A stretch of DNA of 22,856 bases, from assembly GCA_012798025.1 (NCBI GenBank), contig JAAZNX010000038.1, positions 1 to 22,856 of the forward strand. The letters are read 5' to 3'. Positions 1 to 7,548 of this stretch are shown here, one piece after another (positions within the stretch are counted from its first letter, which is position 1; each line of letters starts with the position of its first letter). The notes under the pieces are model-generated. The model did no database searches. It saw only the letters and a list, made by a program, of their open reading frames with translations, and was not told the DNA's origin. This DNA is from Methanothrix sp. (lineage in GTDB: Archaea; Halobacteriota; Methanosarcinia; Methanotrichales; Methanotrichaceae). The translations under genes were made by a program, and so were the position numbers.

Positions 1-988
1 CGATCTTTACGACCAGGGCTACTTCGGCAGGCCCAGAGGCCAAGGCCTAGAACTCTCCCTGGTAGAAGCTGCCTATCTTCTCGACCGATCTAGGATTGGA
101 GTATCACTTGACGGAAAAGAGCTGGATTTCAAGGCCTTCTTTCAACTGGCTTCATCGCTGGAGAAGGGCTTCGAGTTCAGGTATGTAGTTTACAAAGATC
201 TGCGCGAACGGGGCTATTACGTTCAACCGGGAAGACCGGATTTCCGCGTCTATCCGCGCGGTGGACATCCTGGAGAGTCGCCTGCTGAGTTTTATGTCCT
301 GGTCATATCGGAGCGCATGCCTCTGCCGCTAAAAGAACTCATCGAGCCGGTTAGGATTGCGGGCCAGATGAGAAAAAAGCTGATGATGGCCATAGTGGAC
401 GAAGAGAGCGATATCACTTTTTACGAGGCCAAAGAGAAGGACATGTCAGGCAGCATGGCTGATGATGAGCAGGGTGGCATGGCCACGCTTCTGGAGGATC
501 GCGTGGTGCTCTGGGATGCCGATGCATCGCGGAGGCTTCACGAGCACGGGTTTTATGGCAAACCAGTGGGCGAGAGGCTGCAGCTCTCGCTGGTCGAATC
601 TGCATACCTGTTGGAGCGGGGACTAATTCAACTGGTCGACCGTTCCGGAACTTCAATCGATCGGCGGGGTTTTATGGCTAGGGCTCTTCAAATCGAGGAT
701 GGATTCGACCTGAAATACAGAGTTTACAAGGATCTGCGTGACCGAAAGCTGGTGGTGAAGACCGGCTTCAAATTCGGCACGCATTTCAGGGTTTACAAGC
801 ATGTGGCGGGTCTGCAGAAGGTTCCTCACTCCGAGTATCTGGTGCACACCGTTCCAGAGGATCACGTGTTTTTCCCACCCGTGCTCTCCAGAGCTGTACG
901 CCTGGCTCATTCGGTGAGAAAACAGATGGTGTTTGCATATCCTGATGGGGATGTGCGGTACCTCGAGATAAGAAGGCTCAAGCCCTAG
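1..988 (+). CDS. endA: tRNA-splicing endonuclease, two-repeat form (5' end outside window)
   Basis: The reading frame is open from base 2 to the TAG at 986-988 and has no start here, so the N-terminus is missing. The enzyme cuts introns at bulge-helix-bulge sites in pre-tRNA. The visible part holds two related endonuclease repeats. The first ends near base 310. The second has the motif order of a catalytic domain: YRVYKDLR, then FGTHFRVY with the likely catalytic His, HSEYLVHTV with the likely Tyr, and AHSVRKQ with the likely Lys. In the first repeat the equivalent stretch reads PDFRVYPRG, without the His, so it looks structural. This fits the Archaeoglobus/Methanosarcina form, in which one chain carries a degenerate and an active repeat and two chains make the enzyme. 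It converges on the DUF2098-like gene with a 9-nt gap. An internal ATG at 317 is not the true start, because the homology continues upstream. Confidence 0.93.
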   Translation, partial: DLYDQGYFGRPRGQGLELSLVEAAYLLDRSRIGVSLDGKELDFKAFFQLASSLEKGFEFRYVVYKDLRERGYYVQPGRPDFRVYPRGGHPGESPAEFYVLVISERMPLPLKELIEPVRIAGQMRKKLMMAIVDEESDITFYEAKEKDMSGSMADDEQGGMATLLEDRVVLWDADASRRLHEHGFYGKPVGERLQLSLVESAYLLERGLIQLVDRSGTSIDRRGFMARALQIEDGFDLKYRVYKDLRDRKLVVKTGFKFGTHFRVYKHVAGLQKVPHSEYLVHTVPEDHVFFPPVLSRAVRLAHSVRKQMVFAYPDGDVRYLEIRRLKP

Positions 989-997
989 CCTCTTAGC

Positions 998-1279
998 TCA
1001 ACCGCCCGTCTCCAAGTTTTCATCCTGCATCTTGGCCTTATCCATCATCTCTTGCTGGGCTTTGAACCTCTCCTGAATCTGCTCAAGGGTCATGCCCTCG
1101 AGCTCTTTTCGCTCAGGCACTTTTTCAATGGGCTCCAGAGTATCCAGCCGGTAATAAAGCCCGGTGCTGTCCAGAAGAGCCCACTTCACTCCGTCGTCCT
1201 CTTCTTTTAGCACCTTCACAGTGCCGATGGTGCCCGTTCCCTTGTACCTTACAAGGCTGTCCTCTCTTATCTCTGCCAT
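998..1279 (-). CDS. DUF2098-like small protein
   Basis: A 93-residue protein resembling the DUF2098 family of methanogens; the function is unknown. The N-terminal half (VRYKGTGTIGTVKVLKEEDDG, then WALLDSTGLYYRLDTLEPI) looks like a small beta-barrel, and the charged C-terminus (EGMTLEQIQERFKAQQEMMDKAK) looks helical. An in-frame GTG at 1291 would add four residues, but GGGTGAG lies seven bases before the ATG at 1279, so I chose the ATG. It is the third gene of a minus-strand group with a zinc-ribbon protein and a 153-residue protein, 18 nt after the stop codon of the latter if the GTG is counted and 35 nt with the ATG. A 16-bp tandem duplication fills part of that gap. The family name comes from recognising the sequence pattern, not from a search. 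Confidence 0.75.
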   Translation of the reverse strand: MAEIREDSLVRYKGTGTIGTVKVLKEEDDGVKWALLDSTGLYYRLDTLEPIEKVPERKELEGMTLEQIQERFKAQQEMMDKAKMQDENLETGG

Positions 1280-1297
1280 AGCAAGTCTCACCCAAGT

Positions 1298-1329
1298 CTT
1301 AAAGCATCTCTATCTTAAAGCATCTCTAT
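1298..1329. repeat. Perfect 16-bp tandem duplication at a gene end
   Basis: The unit CTTAAAGCATCTCTAT occurs at 1298-1313 and again at 1314-1329. Read on the minus strand the upstream copy encodes the last residues and stop of the 153-residue protein (IEML, TAA), and the second copy repeats them as non-coding sequence just after the stop. It looks like a small slipped-strand duplication that did not change the protein. Confidence 0.9.
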
Positions 1330-1776
1330 AATCGTCTCGCCCTTCTTCGCGTCAAAGCCTTTTACGTTTGCGCCACCAGGCTCGGCCAGTACCTCGATGT
1401 CCTGAAATTCCTCTGGTCCACAGAGCACGTCCTGTTCGGGATGCGTTCCAGGCGAGATCTTGCAGCTCAGACGCGTGCGTGCACCGATGGATACCACGGT
1501 CTTGAGTCGGGACGATGCAGGATGGCCTTTGGGCAATACTATGAGCGGTGCCCCAAGCTCCCGGATCTGATAAAGAGTGCATCTGAGGCCGCGTTGAACC
1601 TTGTCTCCCGTACCAAACGATGAGGCGACCATCAGATCATCTGGCTCTGTGAAGAGCACGAGCTCCTCTCTTTCCGTCTCCAAATAAAAGAATTTTCCCA
1701 CAGTCTTTGCCAGAGCTAAAGTGCCGCTATGGCCTGAGAGGATTGCTACCTCGTCTTCTTTTAACGAAATATGCAT
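1315..1776 (-). CDS. Conserved protein of unknown function (153 aa)
   Basis: I do not recognise the family with certainty. The protein begins MHISLKEDEVAILSGHSG and contains several hydrophobic strand-like stretches (LALAKTVGKFFYLE, GAPLIVLPKGHPAS, LKTVVSIGA) with a GHSG near the N-terminus and a GHPAS later. There is no signal peptide, transmembrane segment or clear metal site. The frame is open upstream to 1896, but that part overlaps the zinc-ribbon gene and reads as low-complexity shadow. The ATG at 1776 lies 4 nt after the zinc-ribbon stop, which fits translational coupling, so I chose it. The two genes are probably one transcription unit with the downstream DUF2098-like gene, which suggests a shared but unknown role. 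Confidence 0.7.
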   Translation of the reverse strand: MHISLKEDEVAILSGHSGTLALAKTVGKFFYLETEREELVLFTEPDDLMVASSFGTGDKVQRGLRCTLYQIRELGAPLIVLPKGHPASSRLKTVVSIGARTRLSCKISPGTHPEQDVLCGPEEFQDIEVLAEPGGANVKGFDAKKGETIIEML

Positions 1777-1780
1777 TAAC

Positions 1781-1933
1781 TTACGCCGGCTTGACGTTCC
1801 TTGAGCTGCAAGATGGACACCTGGGCTTGCTGCCCATGCCCTTGAATTTATTCTTGCAGTCCAGGCATTCATAGTCCTTTGCAGCCAAAGCTTCAATATT
1901 TCCTATGTCCGGGCCGCCACCAACCGTACACAT
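1781..1933 (-). CDS. Small zinc-ribbon protein (50 aa)
   Basis: A short gene below usual size cut-offs. The protein starts MCTVGGGPDIGNIEALAAKD and then has a rubredoxin/zinc-ribbon-like core: YECLDCKNKF, then PRCPSCSSRNV, giving two CxxC pairs about 13 residues apart, enough to bind one zinc (or iron). GAGGTGAG lies five bases before the ATG, and a good TATA box (TTTTATATA on the minus strand) sits about 36 bases before the ATG, so the gene is well supported despite its size. It leads the three-gene unit that continues with the 153-residue protein and the DUF2098-like protein. An extra N-terminal Cys at residue 2 is notable. A role in RNA or protein binding, or as a small redox protein, is only inference. 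Confidence 0.8.
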   Translation of the reverse strand: MCTVGGGPDIGNIEALAAKDYECLDCKNKFKGMGSKPRCPSCSSRNVKPA

Positions 1934-1968
1934 GATCTCTCACCTCTTATCTTTGTATAGCATATCTG

Positions 1969-1979
1969 GCTATATAAAA
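1969..1979 (-). promoter_or_regulatory. TATA box of the zinc-ribbon operon
   Basis: The minus strand reads CTATTTTATATAGCC across here, a near-ideal archaeal TATA element. Transcription would start about 25 nt downstream, near 1945-1950, leaving a short leader that still contains the GAGGTGAG ribosome binding site before the ATG at 1933. It shows that this operon need not depend on read-through from fmdB. Confidence 0.65.
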
Positions 1980-1985
1980 TAGGCG

Positions 1986-2002
1986 GAAGCAATTGATGCT
2001 TC
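1986..2002. promoter_or_regulatory. Inverted repeat between fmdB and the zinc-ribbon gene
   Basis: GAAGCA, a 5-nt spacer ATTGA, then TGCTTC: a perfect 6-bp inverted repeat, 14 bp after the fmdB stop and just upstream of the TATA box at 1969-1979. It may end fmd transcription or act as an operator for the next operon. No U-run follows immediately, so the terminator reading is weak. Confidence 0.4.
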
Positions 2003-2015
2003 TCTAAATCCGCAA

Positions 2016-3320
2016 TCATCTCCTGATCTCTTTTACTTTCTCAAAGATCTGCTTCATCGTATCTTCGTTGCTCTGCGTGAACGGGAAAGGCGAGCTAGTA
2101 AAGGGTTGGAAGTAGACAGGCACATCGTCTAGGCGATAGAACGTTCCATCGCATTCCATGGCATCGATGACGCCGGGCAAAACGACATCTGAGAGCATTG
2201 TAGTGGGAGAAGGTGCGATGTCAATACAGGCAACGGGAATTTCTGCCAGATATTCGGCGCAGGCTGCAGGAAAGTGCGAGACCAGATCCGCTGAGACGAT
2301 CAGGGCGGAATCCACGTCTTTTTCCCTCAGCACATCAACGGCAGTGTACTCTCCGGGGTTATAGCGAGGATAGCCTCGGGAGAAGTCCAGGCCGAAGGGG
2401 AATCCGTAGAGGTAGGAGGCAATCTGGTTGAAGCCGGCCACATTGCAATGGCCTCGCAAAGCGCCGATCACGAACTTGGTATGGTTGTTCAGCTCCTTGA
2501 CCAGATTGAAGGCAGCCTCAGCGTTGCGGTGCTTGCCGTAAGATGATGCAATGCCCAGTCCCACGTAAATGGCTCCGTAGTTGCAGCCCTTCATCATCTC
2601 CAACATCGCCTCCATCTCGGTGATGGAGACCCCTGTGGTCTCTTCTACAGACGGGTGAGGCCTCTTGCCGTGCAGGATCGTGAGCAGAGCGGATAGAAGC
2701 TCATAATCGGTGTTTGGCTTCAGCTGGATGTGCAGGTCTGAGTTCTCTGCTGTTATGCTCTTTCTTGGATCGACTGTAATGACAGTCCGGTCGAATCTTC
2801 CCCGCCGTGTCCAGTATCCGCGTGGATAAACGGCATAGCGGGACATATGTCTTGGCATGGACTCCAGAGGATTGGAGCCCCAGTATACCGTCAGATCCGC
2901 CCTTGACTTGCTTTGGCCGGCCGTAGAGCCGACGCGCCCTGCTTCTTGAATTCCCATGGCTGTGGGACCGTGGCAGACAGTGGAGTTCGAGTCCACAATA
3001 GCGCCTAAAAATTCACCTAGATGAAGGCCGACCTCCATGGCCTCGCAGGAGGTCTCGCTGCCCATGAAGATCAAAGGATGCTTGGCCTTGGCCAGGATTT
3101 CAGCAGTCCTGAAAATCGCCTCATTCCATGTCGCTGCTCGGAAGCTTCCGCTCTTCTTAATCTGAGGCTCTCTGATTCTGTGAGAGCTTACTATCTCCTG
3201 GAACTTGGCATTGCCCATCTTACAGGCGTTCTTGACGGTGATCTCTCCCTTGCCAAGCGTCACCTGTATGTCGTCGCAAGAAGCGCCGCAGACCGGACAG
3301 ATTATGTTTTTGGCAGCCAT
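2016..3320 (-). CDS. fmdB: Formylmethanofuran dehydrogenase subunit B (catalytic, Mo/W)
   Basis: Catalytic subunit of the enzyme that reversibly reduces CO2 to formate inside the complex before it is attached to methanofuran. At 434 residues it has the usual family length. The N-terminus carries the ligands of one [4Fe-4S] cluster (Cys8, Cys11, Cys15 and Cys33, in ICPVCGASC and NACKMG). The metal-binding residue is Cys116 in NSTVCHGPTAMG; the family uses Cys or selenocysteine here. The rest is the molybdopterin oxidoreductase fold (WGSNPLESMPRH, VDPRKS). The ATG follows directly on the fmdD stop, with GGGGGAG as ribosome binding site inside the fmdD tail. The F-A-C-D-B order matches Methanosarcina fmd operons, but whether the metal is Mo or W (fmd versus fwd) cannot be told from the sequence. 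Confidence 0.95.
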   Translation of the reverse strand: MAAKNIICPVCGASCDDIQVTLGKGEITVKNACKMGNAKFQEIVSSHRIREPQIKKSGSFRAATWNEAIFRTAEILAKAKHPLIFMGSETSCEAMEVGLHLGEFLGAIVDSNSTVCHGPTAMGIQEAGRVGSTAGQSKSRADLTVYWGSNPLESMPRHMSRYAVYPRGYWTRRGRFDRTVITVDPRKSITAENSDLHIQLKPNTDYELLSALLTILHGKRPHPSVEETTGVSITEMEAMLEMMKGCNYGAIYVGLGIASSYGKHRNAEAAFNLVKELNNHTKFVIGALRGHCNVAGFNQIASYLYGFPFGLDFSRGYPRYNPGEYTAVDVLREKDVDSALIVSADLVSHFPAACAEYLAEIPVACIDIAPSPTTMLSDVVLPGVIDAMECDGTFYRLDDVPVYFQPFTSSPFPFTQSNEDTMKQIFEKVKEIRR

Positions 3321-3764
3321 TTACTCCCCCCTCGTGTAAAGCTCGTTGACCAGGTCGCATGCATTCAAAACCGGATCGTCCGTTGGTTCTATTCGAACCG
3401 GAGAGCCTTTGTAAAGTGGCGAGCCGGTGGAGAAAGTCTCAGGGTCTATCACAACGTTCGACCAGATTGCTCTCGGCATGAAGACGTGACCATGTTTGAG
3501 GGAGTCCGAGGAATAGGCATAAACTACTACGCTGTGCCGTCCGTTCCTGGAGGTTACCTTGACTTTTTTCGGGTAGCCAAGCCTGCAAAAGTCTTCGGGA
3601 TTCATCTCGCATGTTGCACATTCCTGCGTGTAGTCCTCGGTGAGCTTGCAGCCTCCCTTGGCCAGCCTGCCCTCCTCAATTGTGCTGCCCGTATTGAGCA
3701 GAAACTTCTCCATCATCTCCTCCGAGCCTCCAGTAGATACAAAGAAATCGGGCGTTGCTGGCAT
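3321..3764 (-). CDS. fmdD: Formylmethanofuran dehydrogenase subunit D
   Basis: A 147-residue protein matching the molybdopterin dinucleotide-binding domain that in other oxidoreductases is the C-terminal part of the catalytic chain; here it is separate and completes the active site of subunit B. A central segment has several cysteines (GGCKLTEDYTQECATCEMNPEDFC), and the C-terminal half contains typical MopB-like strands (HGHVFMPRAIWSNVV, GSPLYKGSPVRIEP). The frame is open upstream to 3890, inside fmdC, but AAGGAGGG ends eight bases before the ATG at 3764 and starts the protein MPATPDFF, which fits family length. The ribosome binding site lies in the last codons of fmdC, whose stop is at 3769. 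Confidence 0.93.
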   Translation of the reverse strand: MPATPDFFVSTGGSEEMMEKFLLNTGSTIEEGRLAKGGCKLTEDYTQECATCEMNPEDFCRLGYPKKVKVTSRNGRHSVVVYAYSSDSLKHGHVFMPRAIWSNVVIDPETFSTGSPLYKGSPVRIEPTDDPVLNACDLVNELYTRGE

Positions 3765-3768
3765 AGGC

Positions 3769-4563
3769 TTAACCCTCCTTCCAGTAGAGCAATCCTTTGG
3801 GATTCTTATGAATGGCAAAGTCTCCCGAGAATTTGACAAACCTTCCCTCGAGCTGTAGATCGCCAAGCTCTGGATTCTCCTCCGGCCCAATCTCCACGAA
3901 GCCCGGCGTGAACTGCCGGATCGATCCCAGGATCGCTACAGTTCCGCCCGTCATCTCAGCGCCTAAACCCCTTATGGCATTGCCTTTGATCAGAATGAGG
4001 CCACCATTCTGGCGTATGGCGCAGAAGTTCTCCACGTTGCCTCCTATCACTATCTGCCCGCCAGCCAGGCCTCCGCCAACTTGACTGTGTGCGTTCCCTT
4101 CGATCAGGATTTGTCCGCCGGTCATGCCCCTCCAACTCCCCCGATAGGCAGAGCCCACATGATCTCCGGCACTTCCCAGGATTTGCAGCAGGCCTCCTTT
4201 CATTTCCATGCCTGCCCATGAGCCTGCATCGCCATGCACGCGGATGCTGCCGCCCGCCATCTCTGCACCCACATGCATCCCCGCTGCACCATGGATCTCG
4301 ATCTTCCCGGCTTTCATGCCCTTGCCAATGTACTTAACCCTGGATACATCGCCGTCGATTACGATTGTTGTCTCTTCAGGCGATCCCATCCCCGTGAGTT
4401 CAACATCGAAGAACTCACCAAGAGGAAGCTGCTCCGAACCCTGCCAGACCTGCAGCCCTTCGATCTCACCCATCTTCTTCATGACAAGCATATCGGGCCG
4501 GATGACTTCGGCCTCAACGGTAATTCCGATATTTCCCTTGGGCTTGAGAACAATTTCCGCCAT
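3769..4563 (-). CDS. fmdC: Formylmethanofuran dehydrogenase subunit C
   Basis: A 264-residue scaffold subunit homologous to the C-terminal domain of the glutamate synthase large subunit. From about residue 78 to 215 it shows a run of glycine-rich repeats (KAGKIEIHGAAGMHVG, AGGSIRVHGDAGSWAG, KGGLLQILGSAGDHVG, TGGQILIEGNAHSQVG, AGGQIVIGGNVENF, TGGTVAILGS), which fold as a right-handed beta-helix. In known structures subunit C holds subunit A next to the B/D pair. The ATG lies 4 nt after the fmdA stop, and GAGGAGG in the fmdA tail is its ribosome binding site. No anomaly seen. Confidence 0.95.
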   Translation of the reverse strand: MAEIVLKPKGNIGITVEAEVIRPDMLVMKKMGEIEGLQVWQGSEQLPLGEFFDVELTGMGSPEETTIVIDGDVSRVKYIGKGMKAGKIEIHGAAGMHVGAEMAGGSIRVHGDAGSWAGMEMKGGLLQILGSAGDHVGSAYRGSWRGMTGGQILIEGNAHSQVGGGLAGGQIVIGGNVENFCAIRQNGGLILIKGNAIRGLGAEMTGGTVAILGSIRQFTPGFVEIGPEENPELGDLQLEGRFVKFSGDFAIHKNPKGLLYWKEG

Positions 4564-4567
4564 CCTC

Positions 4568-6337
4568 TTACCTCCTCAACACAGCTTCCAGGGGCTTGTT
4601 GACCTGGATGGGCACTGGATTCTTCAGGTATTTATCCGGCACCGGGTAATTGGAGAAGCCCACAGTGTAATATTTGAACCATTCCTTCACATCGGCGAGC
4701 ATTTCCTTCTCCAGAGCCTCGTCAACATAAGTTCTGCAGTAGTACCTTCGACCTTCGGGAACCGCCACCACCTCTCCAAGCCTAGCCACGATCTGGCCGT
4801 CCTTCACAGTGTACTCGGGGAGAGAGAACTTCTGCTTCAGCGTCTCCGGATCATTCACATCAAGCCTGGTCGGGTCTAAGTCATAAACTGTTACATCGCC
4901 GTCAGCTCCTATGCCCAGGTGGCCTTTCCGGTGGGCCATGCCTATGGTCCGGGCAGGGTTGGCACGGGTGAGGATGGCGATCTCGTAGAGGTTGAGCTCA
5001 CGCTCTACGCCTCCTAGGCTCGATCGATCGTAGGCCCACTTGTGGGACTCTTTGGCCGTATCATCCCTTGCCTTTTTGGACATAAGCCAGGTCATCACCT
5101 GCGGATATTGAGTGAATATGCCACCGTTAGGGTGATCTGTGGTCATAATAGTCTTCCAGGGGTCTTTCACCAGAAGCATAACCTCTAATCCAATCGCCCA
5201 CTGTACGCTGTGAACCGGGCTGCTCTTAAGGTAAACTAATGGAAGGATGCCTGAGCCGCATTCCATTTCAACATCGCAATTCGACCACTTCTGGCCTGTT
5301 AGCACGTATAGATCATGTTGTGCAGGGCCGTCGCCTGTCATGGTCGTGGCCGGACCAAAAGGAACAGAACCGCTATCTATTACCACGTTGTCCACTTTGT
5401 TAATGTAGTTTGCAAGACCTGGAGCGCCGGAGCAGAAATCCCTCCAGGATGTCCCGCCATAGGCGCTGAATTGAGCATGAGCGAGATAAATGGTTTGTCT
5501 TCTCTTGGCGCTCTCCGTGGTCTGAGCCCATTCCAGCTCTGTCTTGCTCATTGGTTCAAGGCCTGAGGTGATCATCAGCGAGTCTCTGGCAATCTCCCAG
5601 TTGCCTGGATGGCCTAGGTTATTGGCATGCAAGTGCAAGGACATGGGCAGTCCCAGCATTTCATTCACCTCAGCCAGGCCTCTTATGATCTCGCGCGGCG
5701 TAACCTCAAAATGGATATTCGGTTCGTCCAAACCATTCACATTCTTGGCCCAGCCCCAATTCTCCACACCTGCCGGGTTGACGCATTTGATGCCATAGGC
5801 CTTGTGGGTTCTCATCATCCAGGCCACATAAGCTGCCGCTTTGTCCACGTCGCCCTTTTTCAGATAACGCATGATGAACCAGTTGTTGCCGAAGACCAGG
5901 TAAGCGCCCATATCCAGAATGGGCGTCGAGCGCATCTCCTCGTGAGTATGACGGGCTTCCAGAGGCGGCATGGCTGCCTCAAAGACCGTGGTATAGCCCA
6001 TGGCCGCATAGTCGTATCCCTGCTTGTAGACAGATGGAACGGTGAAGCCGCTGCCGGAGTGCGTGATGTCCGTCTTTCTTCGCACGGATTTGTAGTGGTC
6101 TTCGGGACGCATGAGCCGTCCGGCATTGACCTTTGACCCGGCCACGTGCGAGTGGGAATCCACCCCACCGGCCATGACCGTCTTGCCCGAAGCATTGATA
6201 ACCTTGGCATCCCTCTCCTCAGCACCGGTGAGGCTAACAACTACTTTTCCGTCTTTTATGAATACATCCTTGACTTCCCCGTCAATCCCGTTAAGAGGAT
6301 CGAAGACATACCCGTTCTTGATAACCGTAGCTGCCAT
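4568..6337 (-). CDS. fmdA: Formylmethanofuran dehydrogenase subunit A (amidohydrolase)
   Basis: The 589-residue subunit that joins formate to the amino group of methanofuran (or releases it) at a two-metal centre; formate reaches it from subunit B through an internal tunnel. Sequence features of the urease/dihydroorotase-type amidohydrolase fold are intact: HSH at residues 62-64, a probable carboxylated lysine in YGIKCVNPAG (Lys184), histidines in SLHLHANNLGH (235-243) and YLAHAQ (287), and the catalytic Asp in TTDHPNGG (401). The ATG follows immediately on the fmdF stop TGA, with GGGAGGT inside the fmdF tail. All predicted metal ligands are present, so the subunit should be active. Confidence 0.96.
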   Translation of the reverse strand: MAATVIKNGYVFDPLNGIDGEVKDVFIKDGKVVVSLTGAEERDAKVINASGKTVMAGGVDSHSHVAGSKVNAGRLMRPEDHYKSVRRKTDITHSGSGFTVPSVYKQGYDYAAMGYTTVFEAAMPPLEARHTHEEMRSTPILDMGAYLVFGNNWFIMRYLKKGDVDKAAAYVAWMMRTHKAYGIKCVNPAGVENWGWAKNVNGLDEPNIHFEVTPREIIRGLAEVNEMLGLPMSLHLHANNLGHPGNWEIARDSLMITSGLEPMSKTELEWAQTTESAKRRQTIYLAHAQFSAYGGTSWRDFCSGAPGLANYINKVDNVVIDSGSVPFGPATTMTGDGPAQHDLYVLTGQKWSNCDVEMECGSGILPLVYLKSSPVHSVQWAIGLEVMLLVKDPWKTIMTTDHPNGGIFTQYPQVMTWLMSKKARDDTAKESHKWAYDRSSLGGVERELNLYEIAILTRANPARTIGMAHRKGHLGIGADGDVTVYDLDPTRLDVNDPETLKQKFSLPEYTVKDGQIVARLGEVVAVPEGRRYYCRTYVDEALEKEMLADVKEWFKYYTVGFSNYPVPDKYLKNPVPIQVNKPLEAVLRR

Positions 6338-7366
6338 TCAAACCACCTCCCGTCTCACCAGCCATATTGCTTCTACAGGGCAGATCATGCCACACGTGGC
6401 GCAGGATCCGCAGACTTCCTGATTCACGACCTTAACTGTGCCATTTTGCACCTCCAATAGAGGTTTTTCATCCAGCTCGTTGAGATGACCTGCAGCCAGG
6501 TAGGGATCGGAGAGCGCATTTACAGGACACGCGATTACGCAGTTTCCGCAGCCAAGACAGGCATCTTCATCAGTTTTCAGAAGGGATGTCAAAGAAGGCC
6601 ACGGGGCGAGCGGAGCGAGCTTCTTTTCGAAGGCTTTCTTGCCCTTCATCTCCGGCAGAATAGCAGTCTTGTGAACTGTGATGGCCCGCACTGGGCAGGC
6701 CTGGGCGCAAGCACCACAGTAGATGCAGGCCTCCTTTCGGTGCGTCACCTTCTCCACGATCTCGCCAATCTTCCAGTCTCGATTGAAGAGAGCGTTGGCG
6801 GGACACGTATGCACGCAGGTCTTGCAGGCCTGGCAAACGTTGTCGTCCCTGAAAAACTCGCCTGAGAAAGGTTTTTCAAAAGTGATAGCGCCTGTCGGGC
6901 AAACTGAGGCACACCAACCACAGTGCACACAGCGGTTAAGATTGATGAGCGTCTTGCCTTCCATCTTCAGGCTGCCGTCCTCTGCGAGATGCCTGTTCTT
7001 AAGCTCAATGCAGGCCTGGGGACAGACTTCGACGCATAGGCCACAATGCACACAGCTATCATTTGCGACGGTGGGCTTCAGTGCAACGCTGAGATACGAT
7101 TCGTCCTTCTCGGCCTTGCCATCTACCCTGACCTCCAGCGCGCCAGTGGGGCAGACTCGAGCACATAATGCACAAAAAACGCATTCACCACTTTTTCTTT
7201 TCTCGATGAAGTCCTTGTCGATCAGTCCCCGGGCTACAGCACCTACGGAGCCAATGATCAGCTCGCCTTTTGGGCAGACTTGAACGCATGTCCCACAGCC
7301 GATGCACTTCTCTGGCAGATAGAACTGCGATTTATCCTCTCGGGATTCCAGCAACACTTCTTTCAT
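6338..7366 (-). CDS. fmdF: Formylmethanofuran dehydrogenase polyferredoxin subunit F
   Basis: A 342-residue polyferredoxin. Eight CxxCxxCxxxCP motifs can be counted, from CIGCGTCVQVCP at residue 21 to CGSCATCGMICP near the C-terminus, so it can bind eight [4Fe-4S] clusters and act as an electron wire to the catalytic subunit. It is the first gene of the visible operon F-A-C-D-B. A weak ribosome binding site (AGGTAGGG) precedes the ATG. No fmdE or fmdG gene lies next to it; upstream is a degraded formate dehydrogenase gene. The promoter should lie in the 180-bp gap upstream, but I see no convincing TATA box there. Confidence 0.95.
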   Translation of the reverse strand: MKEVLLESREDKSQFYLPEKCIGCGTCVQVCPKGELIIGSVGAVARGLIDKDFIEKRKSGECVFCALCARVCPTGALEVRVDGKAEKDESYLSVALKPTVANDSCVHCGLCVEVCPQACIELKNRHLAEDGSLKMEGKTLINLNRCVHCGWCASVCPTGAITFEKPFSGEFFRDDNVCQACKTCVHTCPANALFNRDWKIGEIVEKVTHRKEACIYCGACAQACPVRAITVHKTAILPEMKGKKAFEKKLAPLAPWPSLTSLLKTDEDACLGCGNCVIACPVNALSDPYLAAGHLNELDEKPLLEVQNGTVKVVNQEVCGSCATCGMICPVEAIWLVRREVV

Positions 7367-7548
7367 CCGAAACCCTACCTGATGGGCATGGTTGTTTGCT
7401 GGGATTAGTTAAAGAGGTTTTGCACGATCCCTGTCGCTATGAGCTCTGTGTTTCGTCTGAGCCAAAACCACGGAGACACAGAGGCACAGAGCGATTAAAG
7501 GATTCTGATGGAATCGAATCATTAACTTGCCCACATGCTCTTAGCTAT
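7367..7548. other. Gap between fmdF and the fdhA remnant
   Basis: No gene is seen. It must hold the fmd operon promoter if the operon starts at fmdF. It also contains the repeat-like element at 7462-7492. Confidence 0.5.
7462..7492. repeat. Dispersed-repeat-like element (CCACGGAGACACAGAG type)
   Basis: The stretch contains CCACGGAGACACAGAGGCAC followed by AGAGC, a purine/AC-rich phrase with internal repetition (GAGACACAGAG, GAGGCACAGAG). From memory, very similar phrases recur between genes in many environmental bacteria and some Methanosarcinales. Only one copy is in this window, so its repeat nature is knowledge-based rather than seen. It lies between the fdhA remnant and fmdF. Confidence 0.45.

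Noticed and set aside
1..988. Two separate tandem endonuclease genes
   Set aside because: The frame is continuous from base 2 through both repeats without a stop, so it is one two-domain protein rather than two genes starting at 317.
3021..3836. 271-codon plus-strand open frame opposite fmdB/fmdD
   Set aside because: It lies wholly antisense to two genes with clear family motifs, and its translation shows no recognisable domain; it is a shadow frame.
4208..4879. 223-codon plus-strand open frame opposite fmdC/fmdA
   Set aside because: Antisense to fmdC and fmdA; Ser/Pro/His-rich translation typical of a reversed glycine-rich repeat gene.
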